64,000 bases of DNA. Origin: Comamonadaceae bacterium. Lineage in GTDB: Bacteria; Pseudomonadota; Gammaproteobacteria; Burkholderiales; Burkholderiaceae_C. The stretch covers positions 1 through 64,000 of the forward strand of contig CANBVJ010000005.1 in NCBI GenBank assembly GCA_947372865.1, in the 5' to 3' direction. Position numbers and translations under genes: made by a program. How positions within the stretch are numbered: position 1 is the first letter of the stretch; each line of letters opens with the position of its first letter. The notes below the pieces were generated by a model that was given only the letters and a program-made list of their open reading frames with translations, was not told where the DNA came from and searched no databases. This document shows positions 52,121-61,133 of this stretch, in pieces.

Positions 52121-52441
52121 ATGAACAAAATTCGCAAAGGCGATCAAGTGATCGTCATCGCAGGACGCGACAAAGGTAAGCGGGGCGTTGTGTCCCTGCG
52201 CAAGGATGATTCCCACGTTGTTGTGGATGGAATCAACCTGGTGAAAAAACACACCAAGCCCAATCCTCTCAAGGGCGCCGCTGGCGGCATCGTTGAGAAA
52301 ACCATGCCGATCCACCAGTCTAATGTCGCGATTTTCAACGTCGCTTCGGGCAAGGCGGATCGCGTGGGCATCAAGCTGCAGGCTGATGGTAAGCGCGTAC
52401 GCGTTTACAAGTCCAGCGGCGAAGAAATTAAGGCGGCATAA
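52121..52441 (+). CDS. rplX: 50S ribosomal protein L24
   Basis: A 106-residue assembly-initiating 50S protein with the KOW motif near the N-terminus ([19 protein letters not shown]) and the following [11 protein letters not shown]. It lies nine bases after rplN and two bases before rplE. Normal length for a betaproteobacterial L24. Confidence 0.98.
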   Translation: MNKIRKGDQVIVIAGRDKGKRGVVSLRKDDSHVVVDGINLVKKHTKPNPLKGAAGGIVEKTMPIHQSNVAIFNVASGKADRVGIKLQADGKRVRVYKSSGEEIKAA

Positions 52442-52443
52442 AA

Positions 52444-52983
52444 ATGGCACGTTTACAACAGCATTACCGTGAAAAATTGGCCCCCGAGCTGATGGCCAAA
52501 TTTGGCTTCACTTCGCCCATGCAAGTTCCACGTCTGACCAAAATCACCCTGAACATGGGTGTGAGCGAAGCCGTTGCGGACAAGAAAGTCATGGACAACG
52601 CCGTGGCCGATCTGACCAAAATCGCTGGCCAAAAGCCTGTGGTTACGAATTCTAAGAAGGCCATCGCCGGCTTCAAGATTCGCGAAGGCCAGGCCATTGG
52701 TTGCATGGTAACTTTGCGCGGCGTTCAGATGTATGAATTTCTGGACCGCTTTGTGACTGTGGCTTTGCCTCGTGTTCGCGACTTCCGTGGTATCTCCGGA
52801 CGCGCATTTGACGGCCGTGGAAACTACAACATCGGCGTTAAAGAGCAGATTATTTTCCCTGAAATTGAATACGACAAGGTTGACGCCTTGCGTGGTCTCA
52901 ATATCAGTATTACCACGACTGCGAAGACGGACGAAGAATGCAAAGCATTGCTCGCCGGTTTCCGTTTCCCGTTCAAGAATTGA
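52444..52983 (+). CDS. rplE: 50S ribosomal protein L5
   Basis: A 179-residue 5S rRNA-binding protein. [26 protein letters not shown] and [28 protein letters not shown], in pieces, are diagnostic. In E. coli the rplE start region is the S8 repressor site of the spc operon; whether the same holds here cannot be judged by eye. Two bases separate it from rplX. Confidence 0.98.
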   Translation: MARLQQHYREKLAPELMAKFGFTSPMQVPRLTKITLNMGVSEAVADKKVMDNAVADLTKIAGQKPVVTNSKKAIAGFKIREGQAIGCMVTLRGVQMYEFLDRFVTVALPRVRDFRGISGRAFDGRGNYNIGVKEQIIFPEIEYDKVDALRGLNISITTTAKTDEECKALLAGFRFPFKN

Positions 52984-52991
52984 GGTGACCA

Positions 52992-53297
52992 GTGGCAAAA
53001 ATGGCATTAATTGAGCGCGAACTCAAGCGTGACAAATTGGCAGCCAAGTATGCGAAGAAATACGCAGCCTTGAAAGCAATCGCAAGCGACGTGAAAGTTA
53101 GCGAAGACGAGCGTGCAGCAGCCCGCTTGGGTCTGCAAAAGATTCCGCGTAACGCCAACCCGACCCGCCAGCGTAACCGCTGCGCGATCACCGGACGTCC
53201 ACGTGGCACATTCCAGCATTTCGGTCTGGCCCGAGCAAAAATCCGCGAAATGGCGTTTGCAGGGGAAATCCCTGGCATCGTCAAGGCGAGCTGGTAA
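52992..53297 (+). CDS. rpsN: 30S ribosomal protein S14
   Basis: A 101-residue small-subunit head protein. It starts with GTG at 52992, giving [13 protein letters not shown]. The form is the long, zinc-free type, without the CxxC pairs of short S14, and ends [19 protein letters not shown] (here [19 protein letters not shown]). Standard order after rplE. Confidence 0.98.
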   Translation: MAKMALIERELKRDKLAAKYAKKYAALKAIASDVKVSEDERAAARLGLQKIPRNANPTRQRNRCAITGRPRGTFQHFGLARAKIREMAFAGEIPGIVKASW

Positions 53298-53315
53298 GCA
53301 GGCAGGAGAACAAAT

Positions 53316-53711
53316 ATGAGTATGAGTGACCCCATTGCCGACCTGTTGACGCGTATCCGTAACGCGCAAATGGTTGCCAAAGCTACCGTTCTGGTTCCTT
53401 CCTCCAAAGTGAAGGTCGCCATCGCCCAAGTCCTGAAGGACGAAGGCTATATCGATGGTTTCAAAGTTTCTACTACAGACGGCAAGTCTGAATTGGAAAT
53501 CGCCCTGAAATATTACGCAGGTCGCCCTGTTATTGAGCGCATTGAGCGCGTCAGCCGTCCTGGCTTGCGCGTTTATCGCGGCAGTGACGCGATTCCTCAG
53601 GTCCAAAACGGCATGGGTGTGGCTATTGTCACAACGCCCCAGGGCGTGATGACCGATCGCAAAGCCCGCGCTACCGGTGTCGGTGGCGAAGTTTTGTGCT
53701 ACGTAGCTTAA
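53316..53711 (+). CDS. rpsH: 30S ribosomal protein S8
   Basis: A 131-residue protein that binds the central 16S rRNA domain and represses the spc operon in E. coli. [18 protein letters not shown] at the start and the C-terminal [22 protein letters not shown] are the usual signatures. AGGAG lies upstream. Standard position between rpsN and rplF. Confidence 0.98.
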   Translation: MSMSDPIADLLTRIRNAQMVAKATVLVPSSKVKVAIAQVLKDEGYIDGFKVSTTDGKSELEIALKYYAGRPVIERIERVSRPGLRVYRGSDAIPQVQNGMGVAIVTTPQGVMTDRKARATGVGGEVLCYVA

Positions 53712-53734
53712 CCCTGCATTGAGGAGTAATAAAT

Positions 53735-54268
53735 ATGTCTCGTGTAGGTAAACTTCCTATTTTGGTCCCGGCTGGTGTTGATGTGACGTTGCAAAACGAC
53801 CAGATCAATGTTAAAGCTGCGGGCGGCAGCTTGAACTTGGCGCAAAACGCCTTGGTCAAGATCGTTAACGAAGCCGGTAAATTGAGCTTCTCCCCAGCGA
53901 ACGATTCTCGCGAATCGGATGCTATGTCGGGCACGATGCGCCAGTTGGTTAACAACATGGTGGTGGGTGTGACCAAGGGCTTTGAGAAAAAGCTCACCTT
54001 GATCGGTGTGGGTTACAAAGCCCAGGCCACCGGCAACAAGTTGAATTTGGCGGTGGGCTATTCGCACCCTGTCAATATCGACATGCCCGTCGGCATCACG
54101 GTGGCAACGCCGACGCCTACCGAAATTTTGATCAAAGGTGCTGACCGCCAACGTGTGGGTCAAATCGCCGCTGAGATTCGTGATGTTCGCCCACCCGAGC
54201 CCTACAAAGGCAAAGGCATCCGTTATTCGGATGAGAAGATCACGATTAAAGAAACCAAGAAGAAATAA
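53735..54268 (+). CDS. rplF: 50S ribosomal protein L6
   Basis: A 177-residue protein made of two similar alpha/beta halves. It begins [17 protein letters not shown] and has the signature [16 protein letters not shown] near the end. GAGGAG-type ribosome binding site upstream. Standard length and position. Confidence 0.98.
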   Translation: MSRVGKLPILVPAGVDVTLQNDQINVKAAGGSLNLAQNALVKIVNEAGKLSFSPANDSRESDAMSGTMRQLVNNMVVGVTKGFEKKLTLIGVGYKAQATGNKLNLAVGYSHPVNIDMPVGITVATPTPTEILIKGADRQRVGQIAAEIRDVRPPEPYKGKGIRYSDEKITIKETKKK

Positions 54269-54279
54269 GGGGCTGCACC

Positions 54280-54645
54280 ATGTTGACAAAGAAAGAGCAA
54301 CGTCTTCGCCGGTCCCGTCAGACCCGCATTCGTATTGCAATTCAAGGCGTGGCACGCTTGACCGTGAACCGCACCAACTTGCATATTTATGCAACTGTGA
54401 TTTCTGGCGACGGTGGCAAGGTGTTGGCGACGGCGTCTACCGCCCAGGCCGATGTGCGCACCGCGCTCGGTGGCTCTGGCAAAGGCGGAAACGTCGCAGC
54501 AGCCCAAATGGTTGGCAAGCTTGTGGCTGAAAAAGCCAAAGCCGCCGGCATCGAAAAAGTTGCATTTGACCGCGCAGGCTTCGCCTACCACGGTCGGGTC
54601 AAAGCCTTGGCAGACGCAGCCCGCGAAGCCGGCTTGCAGTTTTAA
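54280..54645 (+). CDS. rplR: 50S ribosomal protein L18
   Basis: A 121-residue 5S rRNA-binding protein. [13 protein letters not shown] at the start and the C-terminal [24 protein letters not shown] are typical. Eleven bases after rplF. Confidence 0.98.
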   Translation: MLTKKEQRLRRSRQTRIRIAIQGVARLTVNRTNLHIYATVISGDGGKVLATASTAQADVRTALGGSGKGGNVAAAQMVGKLVAEKAKAAGIEKVAFDRAGFAYHGRVKALADAAREAGLQF

Positions 54646-54662
54646 GCAGATCGGAAATAAAG

Positions 54663-55187
54663 ATGGCTAAAGTACAAGCAAAAATGCAGGGCAAGGCCGA
54701 AGGGCCAGAGGACGGTCTGCGCGAAAAGATGATCGCGATCAACCGCGTTACCAAAGTGGTAAAGGGTGGTCGTATTCTCGGATTTGCAGCACTGACCGTG
54801 GTCGGTGATGGCGATGGCCGCATCGGCATGGGCAAGGGCAAATCGAAAGAAGTGCCTGCTGCCGTGCAAAAAGCGATGGAAGAAGCCCGTCGCAACATGA
54901 TCAAGGTCAGCCTGAAAAACGGTTCGATCCACCACAAAGTGATGGGCCACCACGGTGCAGCCAATGTGATGATGGCTCCGGCTCCCAAGGGAACCGGCAT
55001 CATCGCCGGCGGCCCAATGCGCGCCGTGTTTGAAGTCGTGGGTATCACCGACATCGTTGCCAAAAGCCACGGTTCGACCAACCCCTACAACATGGTTCGC
55101 GCCACTCTGGACGCATTGTCGGTTTCGACAACGCCCGCCCAGGTTGCTGCCAAGCGTGGAAAAACAATTGAAGAGATCTTCGTTTAA
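54663..55187 (+). CDS. rpsE: 30S ribosomal protein S5
   Basis: A 174-residue protein at the mRNA entry and accuracy centre of the 30S subunit. The S5 signature is [33 protein letters not shown] in pieces, followed by [21 protein letters not shown]. Standard order after rplR. Confidence 0.98.
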   Translation: MAKVQAKMQGKAEGPEDGLREKMIAINRVTKVVKGGRILGFAALTVVGDGDGRIGMGKGKSKEVPAAVQKAMEEARRNMIKVSLKNGSIHHKVMGHHGAANVMMAPAPKGTGIIAGGPMRAVFEVVGITDIVAKSHGSTNPYNMVRATLDALSVSTTPAQVAAKRGKTIEEIFV

Positions 55188-55202
55188 TACGGGGTACTGA
55201 AC

Positions 55203-55385
55203 ATGACGACACCACAAACAGTAAAAATCCAACTGGTTCGCAGCCCGATTGGATGCAAAGAATCCCACCGCGCCACCGTGCGTGGCCTGGGACTGCGCAA
55301 GATGAACAGCACCAGCGAGTTGGAAGACACGCCCGCAGTTCGCGGCATGATCAACAAGATCAGTTATCTGGTCAAAGTGCTCTAA
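55203..55385 (+). CDS. rpmD: 50S ribosomal protein L30
   Basis: A 60-residue protein. [28 protein letters not shown] contains the L30 signature. Small but full length for the bacterial family. Fifteen bases after rpsE and ten before rplO. Confidence 0.97.
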   Translation: MTTPQTVKIQLVRSPIGCKESHRATVRGLGLRKMNSTSELEDTPAVRGMINKISYLVKVL

Positions 55386-55395
55386 GGGATTAATG

Positions 55396-55827
55396 ATGGA
55401 ACTCAATGGCATTAAGCCCGCAGATGGCGCTAAACACGCCAAGCGTCGCGTTGGTCGCGGTATTGGATCTGGCCTGGGTAAAACCGCTGGCCGTGGTCAC
55501 AAGGGACAAAAATCCCGTTCGGGTGGCTACCACAAGGTAGGCTTTGAAGGTGGACAGATGCCTATGCATCGCCGCCTGCCCAAGCGTGGCTTCAAGTCGC
55601 ATTTGCTGAAATTCAACGCTGAAATCACGCTCACAACTCTCGAGTTGTTGGGTTTGCCTGAAGTCGACGTGTTGACTTTGAAGCAAGCGGGCTTGATCGG
55701 TCAAATCGCCAAGGTCGTGAAAGTGATCAACACCGGTGCAATCACCAAGGCCGTCAAATTGACTGGTTTGAGTGTGACTGCTGGCGCCAAAGTGGCCATT
55801 GAGGCTGCTGGCGGAAGCATCGCTTAA
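55396..55827 (+). CDS. rplO: 50S ribosomal protein L15
   Basis: A 143-residue protein. [22 protein letters not shown] at the start, the Gly/Arg-rich [31 protein letters not shown] region and a C-terminal [11 protein letters not shown]. Two ATGs are adjacent (55393 and 55396); the second is better spaced from AAGGG and gives the family N-terminus. Confidence 0.97.
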   Translation: MELNGIKPADGAKHAKRRVGRGIGSGLGKTAGRGHKGQKSRSGGYHKVGFEGGQMPMHRRLPKRGFKSHLLKFNAEITLTTLELLGLPEVDVLTLKQAGLIGQIAKVVKVINTGAITKAVKLTGLSVTAGAKVAIEAAGGSIA

Positions 55828-55850
55828 ATCTGGCTTTTCGAGATATACCC

Positions 55851-57161
55851 GTGGCAACAAACGCAGCACAATCCAACAAGACGGACAAGTTCGGCGACCT
55901 GCGTCGTCGACTGATGTTCCTTTTGTTGGCGCTGGTGGTGTACCGCATTGGTGCGCACATTCCGGTGCCTGGCATTGATCCCAACCAACTGCAACAGTTG
56001 TTCAAGGGTCAGCAAGGCGGCATATTGAGCTTGTTCAATATGTTTTCGGGTGGCGCACTGTCGCGTTTCACGATTTTTGCGCTTGGAATCATGCCGTATA
56101 TCTCGGCGTCTATCATCATGCAATTGCTCGGCTACGTATTGCCGGCGTTTGAGCAGATGAAAAAAGAAGGCGAAGCGGGTCGCCGCAAAATCACGCAGTA
56201 CACGCGTTACGGAACACTGGGCTTGGCCCTGTTCCAGTCGGTTGGTATTTCGCTGGCGCTTGAGGCGTCGGCAGGTCTGGTAGTTTCTCCAGGCATGGGA
56301 TTTCGTGTCACTTCGGTGGTAACACTGACGGCCGGGACCATGTTTTTGATGTGGCTGGGTGAGCAGATTACCGAGCGCGGCTTAGGTAACGGTATCTCTA
56401 TTCTGATTTTCGGTGGTATTGCGGCAGGCTTGCCCAATGCGATCGGTGGTTTGCTTGAGCTGGTGCGAACCGGGGCCATGAGCATTATTGTGGCGCTGCT
56501 GATTGTAGTGCTGGTTGCTTTGGTGACCTACTTTGTGGTGTTCGTGGAGCGCGGTCAACGCAAGATTCTGGTGAATTACGCCCGACGCCAGGTAGGTAAT
56601 AAGGTGTACGGCGGTCAATCGTCGCACTTGCCTCTGAAGCTGAACATGGCGGGTGTTATTCCCCCCATCTTCGCCTCATCTATCATTTTGTTGCCCGCTA
56701 CCATCGCTAACTGGTTTAGCTCCGGTGAATCCATGCGCTGGTTGAAAGATATTGCCGGCACCTTGAGTCCTGGTCAGCCCATCTATGTGATGTTGTACGC
56801 CAGTGCGATTGTGTTCTTTTGCTTCTTCTACACCGCTTTGGTGTTCAACAGCCGTGAGACGGCGGACAATCTGAAGAAAAGCGGCGCTTTCATCCCCGGT
56901 ATTCGCCCCGGTGACCAGACTGCCAAGTACATAGACAAGATTCTGCTGCGCCTGACACTGGCGGGCGCTGTGTACATCACCTTTGTGTGTCTGTTACCCG
57001 AGTTTTTGATATTGAAATACAACGTGCCATTTTATTTTGGTGGTACGTCGCTTTTGATTATTGTTGTGGTGACCATGGATTTCATGGCCCAGGTCCAGAA
57101 CTACATGATGTCGCAGCAATACGACTCCTTGTTGAAGAAGGCCAGCTTCAAGTCGTCTTAA
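55851..57161 (+). CDS. secY: preprotein translocase subunit SecY
   Basis: A 436-residue core of the Sec protein-conducting channel with ten membrane segments. The start is GTG at 55851. Landmarks are [49 protein letters not shown], and [34 protein letters not shown] in pieces. [20 protein letters not shown] is in the last large loop. It sits in its usual place after rplO. Confidence 0.98.
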   Translation: MATNAAQSNKTDKFGDLRRRLMFLLLALVVYRIGAHIPVPGIDPNQLQQLFKGQQGGILSLFNMFSGGALSRFTIFALGIMPYISASIIMQLLGYVLPAFEQMKKEGEAGRRKITQYTRYGTLGLALFQSVGISLALEASAGLVVSPGMGFRVTSVVTLTAGTMFLMWLGEQITERGLGNGISILIFGGIAAGLPNAIGGLLELVRTGAMSIIVALLIVVLVALVTYFVVFVERGQRKILVNYARRQVGNKVYGGQSSHLPLKLNMAGVIPPIFASSIILLPATIANWFSSGESMRWLKDIAGTLSPGQPIYVMLYASAIVFFCFFYTALVFNSRETADNLKKSGAFIPGIRPGDQTAKYIDKILLRLTLAGAVYITFVCLLPEFLILKYNVPFYFGGTSLLIIVVVTMDFMAQVQNYMMSQQYDSLLKKASFKSS

Positions 57162-57267
57162 CTGGTAAAAGTTAGGCAACTTAAGGCGAGCAAGTTGGTT
57201 TTGGAGTTGGTAAATCTGTCAAAATGGCGGGTTGCACAAGAGTTGTAAAAGTTTTAGGAGAGAAAAA

Positions 57268-57381
57268 ATGAAAGTCTCGGCTTCGGTCAAGAAAATTTGC
57301 CGTAACTGCAAAATCATTCGTCGTAAAGGCGTTGTGCGTGTGATCTGTACTGATCCACGTCACAAACAACGCCAGGGTTAA
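57268..57381 (+). CDS. rpmJ: 50S ribosomal protein L36
   Basis: A 37-residue zinc-ribbon protein, translated directly from the sequence: [20 protein letters not shown] followed by [17 protein letters not shown]. The zinc ligands are the Cys pair in CRNC, a Cys in VICTDP and the His in PRHK, so this is the zinc-binding form. TAGGAGAG lies about eight bases upstream. No infA gene lies between secY and rpmJ. Confidence 0.97.
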   Translation: MKVSASVKKICRNCKIIRRKGVVRVICTDPRHKQRQG

Positions 57382-57405
57382 TGGCTAGAGTTTAAGAGGA
57401 CGTAA

Positions 57406-57771
57406 ATGGCACGTATCGCTGGTATCAATATTCCGCCGCAAAAGCATTCTGAGATCGGTCTGACCGCAATCTTTGGAATCGGACGCACACGCGCTCGCAA
57501 AATCTGCGAAGCATGTGGCATTGCATATTCCAAAAAGGTCAAGGACTTGACCGACGGTGACCTCGAAAAAATTCGCGATGCAATCGCCGAATTCACTATC
57601 GAGGGTGACTTGCGCCGGGAAACCACCATGAACATCAAGCGATTGATGGACATCGGTTGCTACCGTGGCTTTCGCCATCGCCGTGGTTTGCCCATGCGCG
57701 GACAGCGCACACGCACCAATGCACGTACCCGCAAAGGCCCGCGCAAGGCTGCTGCATCTCTGAAGAAATAA
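57406..57771 (+). CDS. rpsM: 30S ribosomal protein S13
   Basis: A 121-residue head protein contacting the P-site t[33 protein letters not shown] and the C-terminal [23 protein letters not shown] are diagnostic. It begins the alpha-operon part of the cluster. Confidence 0.98.
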   Translation: MARIAGINIPPQKHSEIGLTAIFGIGRTRARKICEACGIAYSKKVKDLTDGDLEKIRDAIAEFTIEGDLRRETTMNIKRLMDIGCYRGFRHRRGLPMRGQRTRTNARTRKGPRKAAASLKK

Positions 57772-57790
57772 GACGGATTAAGACAACACT

Positions 57791-58195
57791 ATGGCAAAAG
57801 CTCCTTCAAACAGCGCCGCACAACGTGTCCGCAAGAAAGTCCGCAAGAATGTGGCGGATGGTATCGCCCACGTGCATGCGTCTTTCAACAACACCATCAT
57901 CACGATCACGGACCGCCAAGGCAACGCCTTGTCGTGGGCTTCGTCGGGTGGCCAGGGTTTCAAAGGCTCACGCAAGTCGACGCCTTTCGCTGCCCAGGTA
58001 GCTTCTGAAGTGGCCGGTCGCGCTGCTTTGGAACAAGGTATCAAGAACCTCGACGTCGAGATCAAGGGCCCCGGCCCCGGTCGCGAATCGTCGGTGCGCG
58101 CTTTGGCCGCACTCGGTATCCGGATTAATATGATTGCTGACGTGACACCGGTGCCGCACAACGGTTGCCGCCCACAAAAGCGCCGTCGTATCTAA
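57791..58195 (+). CDS. rpsK: 30S ribosomal protein S11
   Basis: A 134-residue platform protein. [28 protein letters not shown], in pieces, and the C-terminal [20 protein letters not shown] are the family signatures. Twenty bases after rpsM. A perfect hairpin follows within 20 bases of its stop. Confidence 0.98.
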   Translation: MAKAPSNSAAQRVRKKVRKNVADGIAHVHASFNNTIITITDRQGNALSWASSGGQGFKGSRKSTPFAAQVASEVAGRAALEQGIKNLDVEIKGPGPGRESSVRALAALGIRINMIADVTPVPHNGCRPQKRRRI

Positions 58196-58213
58196 TTTTT
58201 CAACAAGCCCACC

Positions 58214-58235
58214 GCCGACAACGACAGTTGTCGGC
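58214..58235 (+). other. perfect hairpin in the rpsK-rpsD spacer
   Basis: A nine-base stem, GCCGACAAC / GTTGTCGGC, with a GACA loop and no T-tract, in the 82-base gap before rpsD. It may be a regulatory or processing structure. S4 is the alpha-operon repressor in E. coli, but its site there is elsewhere. Confidence 0.6.
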
Positions 58236-58277
58236 TCCCGCATTTTGTGCGGCAGATGACATAAAAAGGAAGTTCAA

Positions 58278-58901
58278 GTGGCACGCTATCTAGGCCCCAA
58301 GGCCAAACTCTCACGCCGTGAAGGCACGGACCTGTTTCTCAAGAGCGCTCGTCGCGCCATTGGAGACAAGGCCAAATTCGACTCCAAGCCCGGTCAGCAT
58401 GGCCGCACCTCTGGCGCCCGCACCTCCGACTACGGACTGCAATTGCGCGAGAAGCAAAAAGTCAAGCGCATGTACGGTGTGCTGGAGCGTCAATTCCGCC
58501 GTTATTTTGAAGAAGCTGATCGTCGTAAGGGCAACACCGGTGCTAACCTCTTGTTCTTGCTCGAGTCGCGCTTGGACAACGTCGTTTACCGCATGGGCTT
58601 TGGCTCCACACGCGCTGAAGCGCGTCAGTTGGTGTCACACAAGGCTATTACCGTGAACGGTCAATCGGTCAATATCCCTTCTTACATGGTCAAGGCCGGC
58701 GATATGCTCGCCATCCGTGACAAGTCCAAGAAGCAAAACCGCATTGCTGAAGCCCTGCAATTGGCACAACAAGTTGGCATGCCTTCTTGGGTGGACGTGA
58801 ACGCTGACAAGGCAGAGGGCACCTTCAAGGCTGTTCCTGACCGTGACATGTTTGGTGCTGATATCAACGAATCGCTGATTGTTGAGTTGTACTCACGCTA
58901 G
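58278..58901 (+). CDS. rpsD: 30S ribosomal protein S4
   Basis: A 207-residue primary 16S rRNA-binding and assembly protein. It starts with GTG at 58278 ([20 protein letters not shown]). The S4 RNA-binding domain is [31 protein letters not shown] in pieces. No Cys zinc knuckle is present, as in most proteobacterial S4. Confidence 0.98.
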   Translation: MARYLGPKAKLSRREGTDLFLKSARRAIGDKAKFDSKPGQHGRTSGARTSDYGLQLREKQKVKRMYGVLERQFRRYFEEADRRKGNTGANLLFLLESRLDNVVYRMGFGSTRAEARQLVSHKAITVNGQSVNIPSYMVKAGDMLAIRDKSKKQNRIAEALQLAQQVGMPSWVDVNADKAEGTFKAVPDRDMFGADINESLIVELYSR

Positions 58902-58932
58902 TTGCGTTTGGGTCGTTTTTATTGTCCCTATT

Positions 58933-58951
58933 ACGCAGCTTGCTGCGTTTT
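58933..58951 (+). terminator. short hairpin with T-run between rpsD and rpoA
   Basis: A six-base stem, ACGCAG / CTGCGT, with a CTTG loop, followed by a short T-run. It is too weak to be a full terminator and may set the relative level of rpoA. Confidence 0.4.
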
Positions 58952-59008
58952 AGGCGCTTCACCAGCCTTACCGACGTAACGAGTCGGGGGTATTGAGAGG
59001 AAGTTTGA

Positions 59009-59998
59009 ATGCAAAATAATTTGTTGAAGCCGAAGTCAATCAGTGTCGAGCAAGTCGGTCTGAACCGCGCCAAAGTGGCTTTGGAGCCCTTTGAACGTGG
59101 TTATGGCCACACGCTCGGAAACGCGCTGCGTCGCGTTTTGCTCTCTTCGATGCCCGGCTACGCCGCCACCGAAGTGACGATTGCCGGCGTCTTGCACGAG
59201 TACTCGTCGATTGACGGCATCCAGGAAGATGTGGTCAATATCTTGCTGAACCTCAAGGGCGTGGTCTTCAAGTTGCACAACCGCGACGAAGTTACCCTGA
59301 GCCTGCGCAAGGACACCGAAGGCGTGGTTACTGCCGCCGACATCCAGACGCCGCACGACGTTGAAATCATCAACCCTTCGCACGTCATTGCCCATCTGTC
59401 TTCGGGCGGCAAGCTCGACATGCAGATCAAGGTCGAAAAAGGCCGTGGTTATGTGCCCGGTTCCATGCGTCGCCACGCGGACGAGCCCACCAAGTCCATC
59501 GGTCGTATGGTGTTGGATGCGTCGTTCTCGCCTGTGAAGCGCGTGAGCTACGTGGTTGAAAGCGCTCGCGTTGAGCAGCGTACCGATTTGGACAAGCTGG
59601 TGGTGGACATTGAAACCAACGGTGCTGTCAGTGCCGAAGACGCGGTCCGCTCGTCGGCCCGCATCTTGGTGGAACAGCTCGCTGTGTTTGCACAGTTGGA
59701 AGGCAATGAGTTGCCAGGCTTTGGTCCCGCAGCGTCTAGCCGCGAAGCCAAGTTTGACCCGATTTTGTTGCGTCCGGTCGATGAGCTCGAACTCACGGTA
59801 CGCTCTGCGAACTGCCTGAAGGCTGAGAACATCTATTACATCGGTGACCTGATCCAGCGCACCGAGAACGAGTTGCTCAAGACGCCTAATTTGGGCCGTA
59901 AATCGCTCAATGAGATCAAGGAAGTTTTGGCTTCTCGCGGTCTGACGCTTGGCATGAAGCTGGAAAGCTGGCCGCCTGCGGCGCTTGAAAAGCGTTAA
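59009..59998 (+). CDS. rpoA: RNA polymerase alpha subunit
   Basis: A 329-residue subunit. The N-terminal assembly domain includes [26 protein letters not shown]. The C-terminal domain, which contacts UP elements and activators, includes [23 protein letters not shown] and [21 protein letters not shown]. The length is standard. It is 107 bases after rpsD. Confidence 0.98.
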   Translation: MQNNLLKPKSISVEQVGLNRAKVALEPFERGYGHTLGNALRRVLLSSMPGYAATEVTIAGVLHEYSSIDGIQEDVVNILLNLKGVVFKLHNRDEVTLSLRKDTEGVVTAADIQTPHDVEIINPSHVIAHLSSGGKLDMQIKVEKGRGYVPGSMRRHADEPTKSIGRMVLDASFSPVKRVSYVVESARVEQRTDLDKLVVDIETNGAVSAEDAVRSSARILVEQLAVFAQLEGNELPGFGPAASSREAKFDPILLRPVDELELTVRSANCLKAENIYYIGDLIQRTENELLKTPNLGRKSLNEIKEVLASRGLTLGMKLESWPPAALEKR

Positions 59999-60081
59999 TT
60001 AAATTTGAGCCCTTGTGGCTCAGCGCCCAGAGCAGTACCTGGTACGGCTGCTCGTAAATAGTAGATTGAAGGAAATTAAAA

Positions 60082-60477
60082 ATGCGCCACGGACACGGAT
60101 TACGCAAACTGAACCGCACAAGCTCACACCGCTTGGCGATGCTCCGCAACATGATGAACTCCTTGATTGCCCACGAAGCCATCAAGACCACCGTCCCCAA
60201 GGCCAAGGAATTGCGCCGCGTGGTCGAGCCCATGATCACTTTGGCCAAAGAAGCCACCCTGGCCAATCGCCGCTTAGCTTTTGACCGTCTGCGTGACCGT
60301 GACAGCGTGACCAAGCTGTTCGACGTACTTGGTCCCCGTTTCAAAGCCCGTCCAGGCGGCTACACACGCATCCTGAAAATGGGTTTCCGCGTGGGTGACA
60401 ATGCGCCTATGGCTTTGGTTGAATTGGTCGAACGTAGCGAAATAGTCGAAGATGACGCCACAAAGGCTGCAGTTTAA
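60082..60477 (+). CDS. rplQ: 50S ribosomal protein L17
   Basis: A 131-residue protein. [29 protein letters not shown], in pieces, and [39 protein letters not shown] are diagnostic. It is the last ribosomal gene of the cluster. Its stop lies 18 bases before the initiator tRNA. Confidence 0.98.
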   Translation: MRHGHGLRKLNRTSSHRLAMLRNMMNSLIAHEAIKTTVPKAKELRRVVEPMITLAKEATLANRRLAFDRLRDRDSVTKLFDVLGPRFKARPGGYTRILKMGFRVGDNAPMALVELVERSEIVEDDATKAAV

Positions 60478-60495
60478 GTTAGAATATCAACATAC

Positions 60496-60572
<77 letters not shown>

Positions 60573-60599
60573 ACAAAACAGCGTACGCGTTGTTTTCAA

Positions 60600-60631
60600 A
60601 ACGCCAACTTTTCAGTTGGCGTTTTTTTTTG
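60600..60631 (+). terminator. rho-independent terminator after tRNA-fMet
   Basis: A nine-base stem, AACGCCAAC / GTTGGCGTT, with a TTTTCA loop and about nine T's. It closes the ribosomal-tRNA transcript just before the DUF2721 gene. Confidence 0.95.
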
Positions 60632-60644
60632 AAGGAAATTTGCC

Positions 60645-61094
60645 ATGTTGTTGCCTCTGGATCCAGACACTGTCGCCCACGGTATTCAACTCTCCGTCGC
60701 CCCCGTGTTCTTGTTGACGGCCGTGTCGGGAATGATTGGCGCGGTGGCGAACCGCTTGGCCCGCATCATTGACCGGGCGCGCTTGCTGGAAAGAAGCATC
60801 CAAACCCACACCGACGCGCACGAACACGACAAAATTTTCAAGGAACTGGCCGAGCTGCGCCGCCGGGGTTTGCTGGCCAACTGCAGTATTGCGCTGCTTA
60901 CGCTGTGTGCGGTGTGTATTGGATTGACCATCATCGTGCTGTTTCTGGGTGAAACGCTGAACTTTCAGGGCTTGCGCATCTCGATCGTCAGTTTTCTGGC
61001 CGGCGTGGTGTGCTTTTTGCTGGCTTTGGTGTGTTTTCTGGTGGAAACCTGGATTGCCACCCGCGTGCTGAACTTCGCGCAGCCCAAGCCTTAG
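60645..61094 (+). CDS. DUF2721 family membrane protein
   Basis: A 149-residue protein of unknown function. Membrane segments are visible at about 16-36, 88-108 and 115-137. The conserved loop NRLARIIDRARLLER follows the first segment, and a charged helix at about 55-80 looks cytoplasmic. GAAGGAA lies about eight bases before ATG 60645, immediately after the terminator T-run, so its promoter must be in or upstream of the terminator, or expression depends on read-through. Confidence 0.85.
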   Translation: MLLPLDPDTVAHGIQLSVAPVFLLTAVSGMIGAVANRLARIIDRARLLERSIQTHTDAHEHDKIFKELAELRRRGLLANCSIALLTLCAVCIGLTIIVLFLGETLNFQGLRISIVSFLAGVVCFLLALVCFLVETWIATRVLNFAQPKP

Positions 61095-61133
61095 CAAAAG
61101 GCGGGCAGGGCGAGGCCCTTCGCTGCGCCTTGT

